The notes below the pieces were generated by a model. The model did not search any database. It was not told where the DNA came from and saw only the letters and a list, made by a program, of their open reading frames with translations. From Xylaria sp. FL1777 (Eukaryota > Ascomycota > Sordariomycetes > Xylariales > Xylariaceae), in the NCBI GenBank assembly GCA_022578965.1, contig MU400620.1, positions 1-64,000 on the forward strand: 64,000 nt of DNA, written 5' to 3'. A program made the translations under genes and the position numbers. Positions 48,254 to 62,661 of the stretch are shown here, piece by piece. Every line of letters begins with the position of its first letter. The first letter of the stretch is position 1.

Positions 48254-48485
48254 ATTTTTATTTCTTTTTTATTTTACATTTTTTTTATTTTATATTTTTT
48301 TTATTTTATATATCTTTTTTATTTTATACATTTTTTTTATTTTATATTCTTTTTATTTATTATTTTTTTTATCGATTTATTTACTTATTATATTCTTTAT
48401 TTCTTTTTATTTTTAGGTATTTTAATCTTTTATTTTTTTTTTTTTTTATTTTTTTTTTTTTTTTTTATTGTATTTTTTGTTTATT
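48254..48485. repeat. T-rich tract with TTTTATTTTATA repeats (R4)
   Basis: Counterpart of 34,914-35,155. Confidence 0.8.
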
Positions 48486-48914
48486 TTAATATAGTTTTTA
48501 TAATTCTAACTTTTATATAAATTTTAAGATATAATTAAAAGTAATAATAATAAAGCTAACGTTATAGCTTTTTTTGCTTAAAAAGAAATTTATTAAAACT
48601 TGCGCTTTTAATTTTTTTTAAGTGCTAATATTTTTTTTGCTAAAATTTTATAACAATAATAATTATTCTTATAAAAAACTAGCTGCTTAATAACATTTTT
48701 TTTTTTATATAAAAAAGCAAACATTTTTTTTATTAGTGCTATAATAACTAACTTAATATATATAAAAACTTTTTGTTTTTATTAAATTTTTTGTTTAGCT
48801 TTATAAAAAATGCTAAAAAAACAAATAATTAGCAAATAGCTTATTTTTTAAGCAGTTTTATATAATATAATGTTAATTTATTATGCATAAAAGCTAAATA
48901 TTTAAAACTTAAAT

Positions 48915-49165
48915 ATAGCTTAATTAATTATAGCTTAATTAGCTATAATAAACAATTATATAAAGTTTTATATTAACTTTTAAATAGTAGCTTTAACTAC
49001 TAGCGCTATAAATAATAAAACAGCAAAAAAGTATAAAACTTTAATATAGCTTAATTAGCTATAGCTTAATTAGCTATAATAAATAATTATAAAAAGTTTT
49101 ATATTAGTTTTTAAAAAATAGCTTTAGTTATTAAAGCTATAAATAATAAAACAGCAAAATTTTTA
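48915..49165. repeat. 131-bp tandem duplication (R4)
   Basis: AGCTTAATTA at 48,917 and 49,048, the same 131-bp period as in R3. Confidence 0.88.
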
Positions 49166-49261
49166 CTTAGCGATTTTTTTAAAAAGCAACTTAAATAAAA
49201 TAAAACATATTTAGCAGTAAGCTTTATTTGTTTTAAAATAAATAATATATTAATTATTAAA

Positions 49262-49620
49262 GCTTTTTATAGGTTTATTTTTAAAAGCAAAAATTTTTGC
49301 ATTTTAAGCTACTAAAAAAAAGTTAAAAAAAACTAAATAATTTTTTTAATTTATGTTTTAAAGCTAAAATTGTAAGCTGTTGCTAAAAAATTAAAAAAAA
49401 TTAAAGTTTTAGTTTTAAAGCTAAAATTTTAAGCTATTGCTAAAAAATTAATAAAACTTAAATAATTTTTTTAGTTTTAATTTTAAAGTTAAAATTTTAA
49501 GCTGCTATTAAAAAGTTGCTAAAAACTAAAGTTTTAGTTAAAAAGCAAAAATTATTATATTTTTAAGTTATATTTTAAAAGCAAATATTTTTACATTTTA
49601 AACTGCTGCTAAAAAGTAAA
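49262..49620. repeat. 57-67 bp degenerate minisatellite (R4)
   Basis: Counterpart of 35,930-36,290. Confidence 0.7.
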
Positions 49621-52600
49621 AAATACCTAAAAAATTTTTTTTGTTTTATTTTTAAAACTAAAAATCTTTACGTTTTAAACTATAGCAAACTTACTAAATA
49701 TTTTTTGCTATTTTTATACGTATTATGCTATAAAACACTAAAACTATACTACGTAAAACAAAAACTATTAAAAACGGTTTTATGTATTAAAAAAAAAAGC
49801 TATTTTGCTTTTATAAATTAAAGATTTTTTTTAAGCTGCTATAAAAAATTAAACAAAAACTAAGCAATTTTTCTAGTTTTAGATTTTAAAACAAAAAATG
49901 CTTTTGTTTTTAAGTTTAATGCAATAATAGTTTTACTTAAAAGCTAGCTTTGCAATATAAGCTATAATAATAAAACTAATGTATTAATTAAAGTAGTTAT
50001 GCTATATTTAATTTAATTATTTTGCTGCTATTTTAAAAAGCTAAGTTTAACGTTTAATAAAAAAACATTACAAAATTTTAAAAAACTAATAATTAATATA
50101 TAAATAAAAGCAATAGTAATAAAACTAATAAACTAATAAAAGCAAAACAAAGTAATTTTATGTGCTTTTTAATGTTTTTATGCTGTTTTACGTTAATGTT
50201 ATATTGTTTTATACTAGTTTAAAAGCTTTTTTTGTTTATTTATAAGATTTTTTATATTTTAAAAGCAGTAAAAAATAAAAATTAGCTTTTTTTATAAAAA
50301 GATATATATAAAGTTTTTAAATATAATGATTTGCTTTATATAGTAACTTTTTGTTTTGCTTTAAGATTTTTCTAATAAAGTTTTTATACTTATAACATAT
50401 ATAATATAAACAAAAATTATGTAATAAAGTAAAAGCTTAATAAAGTTAAAAAAAAAAAACCTTAGTAAAAAAAATCAGTAAATAATATAAAAAATATAAA
50501 GCAAAAAATCGTATATTTTATTAATTATATATGTTAAGCATTTTATAAATATATAAAAAAATAGCATAGCTAGTATAATAATAATTATTAATATATTAAT
50601 AAAAGTAGTTATAATATATAATAAAAGCAATTATAGCTAAGTAGCAATAATAGCTAATAATTTAATAAAAGAAATTATAGCATTTTTAATGTGCTAATAA
50701 AAGTAAACATAATATATAGCGTGCTAACAAAAGCAAAATAGCTATATTTTATATAAAAAAGCAAAAACTTTTTACTAAGTATAAATTTATAAAAAAAAGC
50801 TTACTACTTTTAAAAGTTATATTAATTACTATAGCGCTTAAAACATTTTTTTTATAAAGCTAAGCTTAATATTTTTATTATAATAAGTAATATATTTTTG
50901 TATTTTTTTTAGCTGCTAAAAAAAAGCAGAACATTATAGCTAGCAATATAAACAATATGCAAGCTAACGCTTTTTTTGCTAAAGCTTTATTTTTTTAAGC
51001 CTTTAGGCTTACTTTTTTTGTTTAAAAAAGTAAAAGCTTAAACATACGCTAAGCAAACGTTAAAAAAAACAACATTATTAACTTTAAGCTTTCTATTTTT
51101 AAGCAAACCTAAAAAACAGCAAAATGTTATATAAAAATAAATACTAGCTTAATAAAACTATATGCTAAATATGCTTATATAAACTATAATTATTTTTTTA
51201 AGTATTTATATCTTTTTTAAAAAGTACACTAATAAACTTTTATAGAACTAAGCGTAATAAAATAGTTAAAATAAAAAAATATTACGTTTAAAATAAATAT
51301 AAAAAGCAGTAGTATGTTTACTATATATTATAAAAATTATAGTAAGTAAAAAAGCTATATATATTTTTAGCTATATACGTACGCTATATTGCTTTTATAA
51401 CTAATAGATTTTATTATTGCAGTTTTTAATGCAACATAAATAAAATTAAACTTTATATAGAAAGTTTAATACTATATAAGTTACGTTTTATAAATAATAA
51501 TATAGCGCAAACCTTTTAAGTAAAAAACAAATAATACTATAAAAAACTTAAAAAAAAAAGTAATGCTACATAAAGAACTAATAGTTAATAATAATATTAT
51601 ATAAGCTACTTAAAGCAATACTATATAAGTTTTTAAAAAAACAAATATTATTAAAATAATAATAATTTAAATTACTTTAGGTTATTTTTTTAGCATGCTA
51701 AGTTTTTTTTAAAAATAATATTATTTTATATTAGTTTTTATATACTAAAAAATAAGCTAAAGTATAGTTACTATATAGTTTTAAATATTTTATTTTTAGT
51801 AGCTTTTATTAGTTTTGCTTTAGTTTTAAGTTTTATTATAGCTACTTATAATTATTAAAATTATAACTACTGTTTGTTTTTAGCTTTATATTATTTATAA
51901 CGTTTATTTTGTTTTTTTTTTTGCTAGTTTTACTGCTATTAATTAGTTTTTCTGCTAGCTTACGTTATATAGCTAGCTTTATGTTTAGCTTTTTACATAA
52001 TACTACATATTTTATAAAAATCTTTTTTGTTAACATGTTTATTTAGTATAGCAATTTAAATATTAGTACTAAGCTATTAGCTTTTAAGTTTTTTAGTTTA
52101 AGCTGCGCTAATAAGTTAACAAAAAAAAATAGCAGTTTTATAGCATTAAAAAATATACTAAAGCAAAATATATATAGTTAAAAAAATATAATAAGTTGCT
52201 TAATAAATATATAAAAAAGCTGTTCGAAAAACATGTATAAAAAACTTTTGCTGCAATAGTTAAATAAATATTAAAGCATAGCATTAAAGCTAAAGTAAAA
52301 AGTATTATGTTTTTATTGCGTAAATATTATAACATGTTAATATATATTATAGCATGCTTATATAGCAGTATTATAAACTTAATTAAGCAATAGTAGCAAA
52401 TATATTAATATAATAGCTATTAAAGCTTTTTTAAATAAATAACTTATATTATTATATAATAGCTTTTTTTTTATTATGTTATAGTATAATAGCTTTAAGC
52501 AGCTATACTTAAAACTAAAAAAATCTAACTATATAGCAATACGCTTAAATAATTAAACATAAAAAAACTTGGTTTTTTTAAAGTTTAGCGTAATAAAAAT

Positions 52601-55357
52601 ATAAAAGCTAGCATACGCTTAATAATAGTTAAACTAGTTGTTAAAAAATAAGCATATAATGTTTTTGCTAGTAAATATAGCAAGCTAAGCTTTTTAAACT
52701 TTATAATACTAAAAAGTAAAGCTTTTGTTTAACTAACTAACATAATTATTTAAAGCATTAAGCATTAATGCTACATATATAAACTAGCTTTAATGTTTAT
52801 TTATATTATAGTTGCTAAAGTTATAAGTTTTTATTTTTGGTTTTTGCTATTATGCAAAAGCAGAAAATAAAAAGTTAGCATTATTAAATAGCGCTATTTT
52901 TTTTGCTTAAAGGCTTTTAACTTTAGTTTTGCTTAAAGTAGCAAAAACTTAAAAATAAATGCAGTAAACGTTAAATAAGCTAAAAAGTTAAAAATAGCTT
53001 TATATATAGTTTAGCTAGCTTTTATACAAAATATTATATTATTTTTAGTAAAAAAGCTTAAGCTTTTTAAAATATAGCTTATAAGCTTTAAAAAACTTTA
53101 GGTTATATATATAAATAACTAATTATAATGCAAGCTTAAAAGTTTTATTGCATAGTAGCTATATTTTATAATATTTAGTAAAAATAATAGCATAATTAGT
53201 AATATTTTAAAAGTTTTTTAGTAGCATTGTTTTAAATTGCTTATTTATATTAAGTATACTTTGCGTTATACTTTGCTAAGTTATTTTTAGTTAATTTTAA
53301 TGCTTAAAAAAAAATAAAAAAAACTTTTTTAAAGCATAATTTATAAGTTAAAAAATATACTACTTAAATATATTGTTTAGCACTTATAATATACTATACT
53401 TTTGCATTATATTCTTTAAGCTAAGCTTTTGTAATAGCTTTTTTAACTTGTTAGCTATACAGCAATTTTAAGTAGTATACTATAGCTATAATACTTAAAA
53501 AAAAATACTGCTAATATAAGTTTGCTTAAAAAAAATAAACAATATTTAATTAGTAAGCATATATTTAGTACATTTAGTAGTAATAAACTGCTTTAGTAAT
53601 GTATTATTATTAAATAGTACAAATATTGCTAGTTTTTTAATAAGCTTAATAAAGCAAACAATATAAGCAAGCAAAAAATTATTTAGTTAGCGTATTAAAA
53701 CAAAAAAAAAAAAGTTATAAGTAATAAAATCAGTTAATAAAAACAAGCAAATAGTTTGCTAAAAAAGCAGTTCATAAAAGTTTATAGTAGTTATAATATA
53801 AAACTAAAGCATATAGTATTTATAGCATATATTATAGTAAAGCAGCATAAAAGCATTAAACAAAATAAATAATATATAGTATAGCTAGCTTTTATAAAAC
53901 TAAAAAGCATTAAAAAAAAAAAAAAATTAAGTAATACTACTTTTTACGTTAATAAGTAAGCTTTGCTTTAGTAGTATTATTTTAATAAGTTTAAGTTAAA
54001 AAACAACAAGTTAAACTATAATAAATTAAAAAAATGAAATTTTTTTATAAATGTTTATATATGCTGCTTATAAAAATTATATAACTTAATTTAACATAAG
54101 GCTACTTTTTTAACTTAAAAGCTAGCTAGTATAGTTTTTACTATTTTTAGCTTTTTTATATTTTAGAACAAATATTATAAATAAAAAATTTAACAATATT
54201 TTTAAAATAAGCTATTATTATTATACGCTTTTTTAGCTAAGCATACTAACTTATAAAACAAAATATATAAAAGTATTATATTATTAATTAAGTAAAAAGG
54301 TTTAATAATATAAAGCATGTTTTAAAAAGCAAAGTTAACTTACGTAGTATTAAAGTAAAAATATTGCTAGTTTGCTATTAAAAAATAGTTTATATAAAAT
54401 TTTTATAAAGCACTTTTTATTAAATAGCTTATAGTTATATTTTTAATATTATATTTTTGTAAAAAGAAAATAAAGCTAACAAAATAGCTAAACAAATGCT
54501 AATTATATAAAGTTTTAAAGTAGTTTTAAAACAGTTTTATATATTTGCATAAAATAGTATATTATAACTAAGTATATTAAAAAAAGCTAAAGCTTTTTGC
54601 TAAAGCTTGTTAAATATTTACTTTTGCTTTAGCTTAAGCAAAACTAATAAAGTGCTAAGCAATAATCGCAAATAAACAAAAAGTATATAAAGCAGGTAAC
54701 ATATAGTTTTTTACGAACTATTTTTATATTTTAAATAGTCAATAAGTAATTTAATGTTTAAAAATTAAAAAAAAATAAAAAAAAACAAAATAAACAGTAT
54801 TATTAAAACTATATTTAAAAAAGCTAAGCTATAAATTTTAGGTTTTATAAAGTTTTACTAAGTTAAAAATGCAGTATAAATTTTAAAAAAAAGTAAATTA
54901 AAAGAAAAATAAATAATTTAAATTTAATATTGCTAAAAAAAATGCAGCAAAAAAACAAAGCTAAATAATATAGCTATTAATATTATATTAATAAATAATA
55001 TATATTTATTAGTAAATATTATAACAAAAGGCTTTAATAAACAAAAAAAAAAGCATAAGCTTATTAGCATTAAAAAAAATATGCTAAAAAAAAATTTATA
55101 GCATTTTTAGCTTAGCATAAAATAAAAAAAAGTTAGTAAAATTATTTTGTTTTAAAGAATTAATATAAAAAGCTAAAAAGCTTTATATAAAATAATTAGT
55201 TATATGTTTTAATGTATAGCTAGCTATATTTATTATTTTATTTATAAGAAGAAATTAGTATTATAAATCTAAAAATAAAAATAAAAACTATAAAAAGAAA
55301 AAGGATAGCTTATAAAAAACTAACTATTTTAAAACTAAAAAGAACAAAAAAAGAAAA

Positions 55358-55437
55358 GCTTTTAAAAAACAAAATATTTTAAAACTTAAAGTTTTTTTAA
55401 AGACTTTAAGTCCTAAGATATTTTGTTTTTTAAAAGC
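55358..55437. repeat. Hairpin with 34-bp arms (R4 version)
   Basis: Arms 55,358-55,391 and 55,404-55,437, spacer 12 bases. The arm sequence is as in R3, with transition differences. Confidence 0.85.
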
Positions 55438-55839
55438 TGTTCTAAAAGTATAAACAGGCTAACAATATAAACAAAAATAAAAAAAAACAAAAAGAACAGA
55501 AAATAAAGCATACTATAGTTGCATTAATAAAAATAAAAGTATAGAATTTGTTTTTATATGCAATAACGCATATTATTAAATAAAAAAAAAAACTGCTAGC
55601 TAAGCTAATTATAATAAACTAGTAATAAAAAAAAAAAAGCAAAAGCAAAAAAATAATACTTGCTAAAAACAAAAGCTTTACTAGCAATAAACATAAAGGA
55701 ATTTTGTTATAACAAAGTAAAAAAAAAGTTAAGCAATAAAGCAATAGGCTTATTTAAAATATAAAGTATAAAAAATAAAAGAAAAATCAAAGAAAAAAAA
55801 ATAACTGGTTTTAAAGCATCTAAAACGGTATTATTATTT

Positions 55840-56052
55840 TTGTTGCTATTAAAAAAGCCTAAGTTACTAAAACTAAAAAAACTTCAGAATAAAAAACAAG
55901 CAAAAAAAGCAAAAAAAAAAAAAAGTTCTAGTTTAAATAGTTTAAAATTTATAGTATTACTATTGTTTAAATTTAAAAAAGTAAAGCTATTTATATATAG
56001 CAGTTTTAAAGATTGCTTAAACAAAAAAGTAAAAAGTAATAATAACACTTAA
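55840..56052 (+). pseudogene. Lys-rich coding remnant in the array unit (R4 copy, open)
   Basis: Seventy codons without a stop, beginning MLLLKKPKLLKLKKLQNKKQ and containing a Lys run, then SSSLNSLKFIVLLL. It aligns with R1 9,825-10,037, where the same protein keeps Glu and Arg codons (LEFIV, KARLS) that are Lys or Val here. The ATG start is not conserved as such in R1 (TTA there), so it is a chance start. This is the least interrupted copy of the frame but not a functional gene. Confidence 0.3.
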
Positions 56053-57216
56053 AAATAAATAAAAAAAAGTTAAGTAATTAAAAACAAAACGTTTATAAAA
56101 AAAAAAAAAAAAAATAAGCAAAATTAGCTATAAATAAAATAACAGTAGTACAAAAGCAAATTAAAAGTTAAAAGCAGTAAAATAAAAGCATAAAAATATA
56201 TAAGTGCTAAAATGTTTTTATTAAAAAACAAGTTAAAAAAAAAATATAAAATTAACTAAAAAGTTAAATAGCTTTTTGTTTTAGTTTAACAATTTGTTAT
56301 GCTTAAGCTTTTTTGCGTTTTTGCTAATTACGTTTAGCAGCTAATAAAAACATAGTAATTAAGCTATAAAAAAAACAGTAAAGCAAGCAAAAATAGCAAT
56401 ACAACAAATAAAAGCGCTAAAAAAAAGCAAGCAAAAATAGCAATATAATAAGTAAAAGCGCTAAAAAAAAGCTAAAAAAGCACTAAACAAGCATTAAATA
56501 AGCATTAAAAAATAAGCTTAATAATAGCGTACAACTTAAAAAAAAACAAGCTACAATAAAAATATAAATGTAATAAAAACAAAAAAAAAAAAAAAAAAAA
56601 AAAAAAGCAATAATAATAAGCAATAAAATTTATAAACGAATTTTTATAATATGCATTAAAAGAGTTATAGTATTACAAAAAAGTTAATATATAAAAGATT
56701 AAATATATTAAGCAGCAAAAAAAAAATGATTAGCTTTAAATAAAGCAATATAAAAGTACTATTACGTTAAGTTAGCAAATTATAAAAATAAAAGCACGCA
56801 AAACCAATAAATAATTAAGCATAAAAGCTATTAGTAAAAAAATTAATAAAAATTTTTACTAAGTTAAATATATAAATATACTGCTAACTTTAACTTAAAA
56901 AACAAAAAAATTACTAAAATTTATAAATGATTTACTTTAGCTTACGCTTATTAACTAATATTTCTTTAGCTTAAATAAAAAAGCATAATAAATAAACAAC
57001 ACAAATTTTGCTTATATTTTATTACTAAAGCTTAAAGCTATAAGTAATACATTAATTCTATAAATAGCTATAATAAAGCTAGCGCTTAAATTTAGCATAT
57101 AAAACATGTTTATAAGAATTTTTTTTTTAGCACTTTTAAAAAACTACTATAAAAACTTTTATACTATAGCACTATAACAAGTTATTAAAATATAGCAAAA
57201 AAAAGCAGTGTTTTTT

Positions 57217-57230
57217 TATTTTGTAACACT
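57217..57230. repeat. 14-bp target-site duplication, left of the R4 insertion
   Basis: TATTTTGTAACACT here and TATTTTGTAGCACT at 59,429-59,442. They differ by one G/A transition. Uninterrupted copies have the sequence once (near 43,883-43,896 in R3). Confidence 0.85.
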
Positions 57231-59428
57231 CACTTGCAGCACACTAAAAAAGCAGACAAATTTTCAACTAGGCTACCGGTTATTACGCAACCTAAAAAAA
57301 GCACGAAAAATAGCCAAATAAGTTCTAAATACAGAAAAGCTTAGCTATTACAACATAACTAAAGAACTAATTAAATTGTAAGCAGCTATAAAAACACAAA
57401 AATAAAAGCCCTTAAACATAAAGCAAAAATAGCTAAGCATTAATACCGGCTTTCCCTTGAGCTAAAAAAGGTTTACTATAACTATAAAACAAAAGCTAAA
57501 GCAGCTGTTATAAAGCTATTTGCTACTTATAGTTTTAAAAAAGCTGCTTATTATAAGCTTACATTTATAAACTTTAAAGTAAAGCACAATATAATAAAGT
57601 ATTAAAAACAGCAATACAAAATTATAAACATAGAACTATAAAAATTAAAAAGCATACATTATAAAAAAGCAAAGCAATTAAACAACTTTATTAAGCACTA
57701 AATACTGAAATTTTACTAAAACTCCTAGCTACTAAATATATAACAATGTTAACCCTTAAAAGTTACATAAACACCTTTTAACCGGCCTATTTATATAAAA
57801 CTTTTAGCTTTTTTACTTGCTGCAGCTTTTTTTGCTTTTTTAATTGCAACTTAAAGTTGCATACTAGCTATAAGTATAGCTTAAATATCTTTATTAATAT
57901 AAAAATAGCGCGTAATTATGCAAGCTTTAACAAACAATCAAAGTTTTTTATTAACTTTTTTAAGCTAAAAAATTATTAGTAGTACTTAAAATTAAAAAAA
58001 CTTTAATAGTTAAAATAAGCATAAAATAAAGCTTAAAAACATGCAAACACTAATATAATTAAAAGTACTTATAAAATTATAATTGCTACTTTTAGTGCTT
58101 ATTTTGCTTTTTTTGCATTATAAGCACTTAATAAACTCGCTAATAATATTACAAGCATAAAAATTATTAATATTCTTATATAATTAGCATAAAAAAAACA
58201 GCAACAAAAAATGCATAACATACTACTATAATATAAGCAATATAGTAGTAGCATAGCTTAAGCATTTTAGCATGCTTAATAAATATAAATTTTAAAGCTA
58301 TTAGTAATATTTTAGCATAAAGCACTAAAGCATTTACCTTTATTTTAAAAATTAATATTACAGCAAAAAAACATAACAACAAGCAATTATAAAAGCTTAA
58401 ACTATATAGTAGCAAGCTGTTAGTTATTTTATTTAATACTATAAATTAAATAACTAGTAAAAACTGCAGCAAAATAACTTATAACTTTAAATATATAAGC
58501 TTAATACTAGTTAGTATATATATTTAAGCTAAGCTAGTTATAAATATGTACTGCAAAAAGCATAGCAGCTATAATAAAGTAGATTTTTATATAACTATAA
58601 CGCATTAGCAACTAATTATATTATAAACTAAGCACTTTAATATACTAAAGCAAGCATAAGCTAAGCATATAATAGTAATAATAATAAAAGTAGTAAAATT
58701 AATAGTTAAAAAAGAAAAAAATTAGCATAAGTAGCTAAATAAAATAAGTTATTACTTATTGCTATTTTATACTGCTTAATATATAAGCTATTTATAAGCT
58801 ATGTTTATTTAATAAGTTTACTACAAAAAGCATAAAAGCAGCTTAAAAAATAAATATGCAAAAAGCAAACTAAAAAATAATAAGCAATTAACTTTGCTTA
58901 TAACTTAGTTATAACTTAGTTATAAAAAAACTAGTGCAGCAAAAAGCTAGCAGTAATATTAAAGCAAGTAAACTATAATGCATTAGCAATATAATAAAAA
59001 AAGGTTTAAAAAAAGACTAAAAAAAAAAAGCAGCACATTTAGCTAAATAAGTACTAGAACTAAAAAAACTGCTGCAAGCAGCACAAAGCAAGCAGTAATA
59101 CTAAAGCAAGCAAACTATAAAGCAAAAAAAATACAAAAAAAAAAGAACTATGAAATAACTACATAAGAGTGCATATACCTAGTTAACAGCATGTTATAAA
59201 TAAATAAACAACCTAAAAGCAAAAAAATAAAAAGCAAAGCACTTAATAAAATCGTAGTAAAACTAGTGCAACCTAGAAATAAATATAAAATGTTTTTACC
59301 TAATTACTAGAAAAAAATAAGCTGCTTATAGCTTGCTTTTAATTTATAAGCACAGTTTTTACCTATATATATAAAAGATAAAAACTAACATAATTAATAA
59401 GCTATTAGCTTAAGTAATACAATATATA
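57231..59428. mobile_element. 2.2-kb insertion in R4, unidentified element
   Basis: The array sequence is interrupted cleanly and resumes after a 14-bp target duplication. The insertion begins CACTTGCAGCACAC and ends near TAAGTAATACAATATA, with no terminal inverted repeats that I can see. A long target duplication of 14 bp and no inverted ends would fit a truncated LINE (Tad-like, target-primed) better than a cut-and-paste element, but no RT motif was found. The plus strand near 57,270-57,480 reads NFQLGYRLLRNLKKARKIAK and later LSINTGFPLS, with stops of CAA-to-TAA type. Near 59,030-59,220 it reads AAHLAK-VLELKKLLQAAQSK, a charged tail. Composition differs from the array: C clearly exceeds G on the plus strand. 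Confidence 0.7.
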
Positions 59429-59442
59429 TATTTTGTAGCACT
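59429..59442. repeat. 14-bp target-site duplication, right of the R4 insertion
   Basis: Second copy of the target sequence; the array continues with AAAATGTTAGC as in R2 and R3. Confidence 0.85.
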
Positions 59443-60280
59443 AAAATGTTAGCTTAAAATATTTTTGTTATTATTAATATACTAAATTTAACACTTATAA
59501 GATTTTTTGCTTTATTTTTTTTTTTTGCTACAAATTTAAAAGCTAAGCAACATACTACTACAAAAACTTAATAATAGCTAGCATTTTTAGTACTAATACA
59601 TAAATTAGCAAAAAGTAAAAAACAACAAAAAAAAGCAAATATAAGCAATATTATAGCTAATTTTTTTAAGCTACTAAAAGCTTTTATTAGTATACACATA
59701 TAAAACATTGCAGATTATAGTTTTTATTGTTTTTTATTTAACATTTTTTTTTTTATAGTATGCTATTTATAACGTAGTTTTTGCGGTTTTATATTTAATA
59801 TTTTATTTTTTATAGTGTTATATTTAAAATGTAGTTTTTGCAGTTTTTTATTTAACCTTTTTTTTTTAATTATATAATATTTATAACGTAAACTTTTTAC
59901 GTACGTAAACTTATTTAATAACTATAAATTTATTTTTTTAAAAAACAAAGTATTAATTATGTTTAGTTTTTTTTACAAATATATAAGTATAGTTTATAGC
60001 ATAGCAAACTATGTTAGCTTACATTTTTGCCTTTTTGAAACTAGCAAGTTTAGTTTTTTTTGTATATAGTAATATTAATTTATTTAGCAGCTAATATAAT
60101 TAGGCATTTTTTATACGTTTAAAGTAGTTTTTGCAGAAAAGTTATTTTTAAAACAATAACTGCAATAAAAAAGCTTTGCTTTAGTTTTACTTTTGTTGTT
60201 TTTAGTAATAAATAAACATATATTCTACTATATATTTTAAAAACACATTAATATACTATTTATAAATTTATATAAAGTAA

Positions 60281-60480
60281 GCATTTTAGCATATTAAAGC
60301 ATTATTGCTATTTGTTTTATTTATTTTATAGCATTTTAGCTTAGCAAAGCATTATAAATGTTTGTTTTATTTGTTTTATAGTATTTTAGCTTAACAAAGC
60401 ATTATAATTGTTCGTTTTATTTGTTTTATAGCACTTTAGCCTAGCAAAAAATTAGTAAAAATTATTTTATTTGTTTTATA
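60281..60480. repeat. 50-bp minisatellite, four copies (R4)
   Basis: Counterpart of 16,405-16,604. Confidence 0.88.
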
Positions 60481-61019
60481 AAAATGTTATTACTTTTTAT
60501 ACCGTTTTTATGTTTTTTTTTAAGCTAAACTATTATATTAAAAATTATATTAGTTATATTATATATGTTAAAGTAAAAATTAAGCATAAAAAAACATTAA
60601 TCTAAAACAAAAAAAAAAACAATTAAAACAGCTGTTTATATTAATATAATAAACAAAAAAATCGCAAATAGTTAGTAAATATTTTAAAGTTTTTAGCAAT
60701 ATAAAAGCGCTATATTTACTGCTTTATTTTTTAGGCTTTTATTTAGTACTTTTGATTTACTAAATATTAGCGCTTTTGGGTTTTTATTTAGTGCTTTTTA
60801 TTAGCTAAGTATTAGCGTTTTTAAGATTTTTTTTGTTTATTTTTATATATTTTTAAATGTTGTTTTTTTATAGCAATTTAAATAATTCTTTTATTTAGAA
60901 AAAAATAACTAAAAACAAGTTATTTTTACATTAAGTTTACTATAACGCTTTAATAAATGCTTGCAGCATTTTTTTTAAGCACAAAAACATGTTTAATGCT
61001 TGCAAAGCAAAGTTATTTA

Positions 61020-61625
61020 GTTTACGTTATTATTTAAAGATGCTATAATAATTATAGCTTTTAAAAATATTTTATTTTTATATTAGTAACGTTTAAAAGC
61101 AATAAATATTAAAAATAATTATAATAATATAAAAAAATAAAACGTTGCTAGTAATAAGCTTACAAAGCAAAGTATTTTAGCTTAGTTTATATTATTATTT
61201 AAGAAATTTATTATAATTGTAGTTTTTAAAGATATTCTGTTTATATATTAGTAACGTTTAAAAGCAATAAATAGTAAAAATAATTATAATAACACAGAAA
61301 AACAAAATATTGCTAGTAATAAGCTTGCAAAGCAAAATACTTTAGCTTAATCTACATTATTATTTAAAAAGTTTATAGTAATTATAGTTTTTAAAAATAT
61401 TTTGTTTGTATATTAATAACGTTCTAAAGCAATAAACAGTAAAAAAAAAGAAAAACGATAATATAAAAAAACAAAACTAGTTTATGTTATTATTTAAGGA
61501 GTTTATTATAATTGCGGTTTTTAATAATGTTCCGTTTGTATATTAGTAACGTTTAAAAGCAATAAACGAAAAAAAAAAAAAAAAACAATAATATAGAAAA
61601 ACAAAACATTATTAATAAAAAGCTG
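61020..61625. repeat. About 155-bp tandem repeat, four degenerate copies (R4)
   Basis: Counterpart of 17,155-17,755. Confidence 0.82.
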
Positions 61626-61703
61626 TGCTATAGCAGTATAAATTCTTTTTTCTTTTTTATAGTTTATATAAGAAAAAAATAAATTACTGTTATTAAGTTT
61701 ATT

Positions 61704-61912
61704 ATAAGCTAGCTTTAATTAATTTATTTTTATGTTAATTATTAATTAAGTTTTTTAAGCAAAAAATGCTTAATTAATAGTTAATAAAAAAGCAAATTAA
61801 ACAAAGCTAACTTATAGTAATTTTATTAAAAGCTATAGATTTGCTTTTTTATAAACAACAAAGTTCTTTAAGCAAAAAATGCTTAGTTAATAGTTTATAA
61901 AAAAGCAAATCT
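61704..61912. repeat. Hairpins A and B (R4)
   Basis: Hairpin A 61,704-61,815 and hairpin B 61,837-61,912, with the same sizes and the same shared tip as in R2 and R3. Confidence 0.8.
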
Positions 61913-61957
61913 GCAGCAAAGCAAAATAAGCTATAATAAAAAAAAAAACAAAGAAAA

Positions 61958-62441
61958 CAGCTAATATACTTTATATAAAGTGCGCAAAAAAAGTGCTTAT
62001 GCTTTTTGTAGTAATACGTTTATAAATTATACACATAAAAACAAAAAAAAAAATATATGCATTTTATATTAAGTATTGATATAAGCTATTTATGCTTATT
62101 ACTATATTATATTTTTGTAGTATTTACTTAAATATTTAAGTACTTACAAAAAAAAAAAAAAAACAATAGATATGCTTTTATTTGCGTTTAAAATAAAGCT
62201 GCTTTTTAGGTTGCTATAGCAATACGTTTGTATGTTTTATATATTTAAAAAAAAAAAAACAGCTAATATATTTTTAATAGTATATATAGCAAAATAGCTT
62301 TTGCTTTTTATAGCAATGCGTTTTTTTATGTGTTATATATATAAAAAAAAAAACAGCTAATATATTTTTTTAATAGTATGCTTAATAAAGTTGCTTAAGC
62401 TTACTATTGCTATGCGTTTTTATATTATAAACTTATTGCTG
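61958..62441. repeat. About 95-bp tandem repeat (R4)
   Basis: Counterpart of 18,081-18,575. Confidence 0.75.
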
Positions 62442-62529
62442 CTTAAAACAAATAAAAAAGCTTTTTATATATAAGCTTTGCTTTAAAACTTTGCAAAACA
62501 TACTTTTTTTATTTTTTTATACAATAAAT

Positions 62530-62661
62530 AGCTTAAATAATACACGTTACTTTTTAACTTTTTAGAACTTATTTTTTGTTTTTTTATACATAAATAGCTT
62601 AAATAATATGTGTTGCTTTTTAACTTTTTTTAACTTATTTTTTATTGTAGCTAAAAGCTTT
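62530..62661. repeat. 66-bp tandem repeat, two copies (R4)
   Basis: AGCTTAAATAAT at 62,530 and 62,596. Confidence 0.85.

Noticed and set aside
58176..58415. 79-codon minus-strand frame inside the 2.2-kb insertion
   Set aside because: Low-complexity hydrophobic translation of AT-rich DNA, opposite the strand that shows charged coding remnants; no start or ribosome context.
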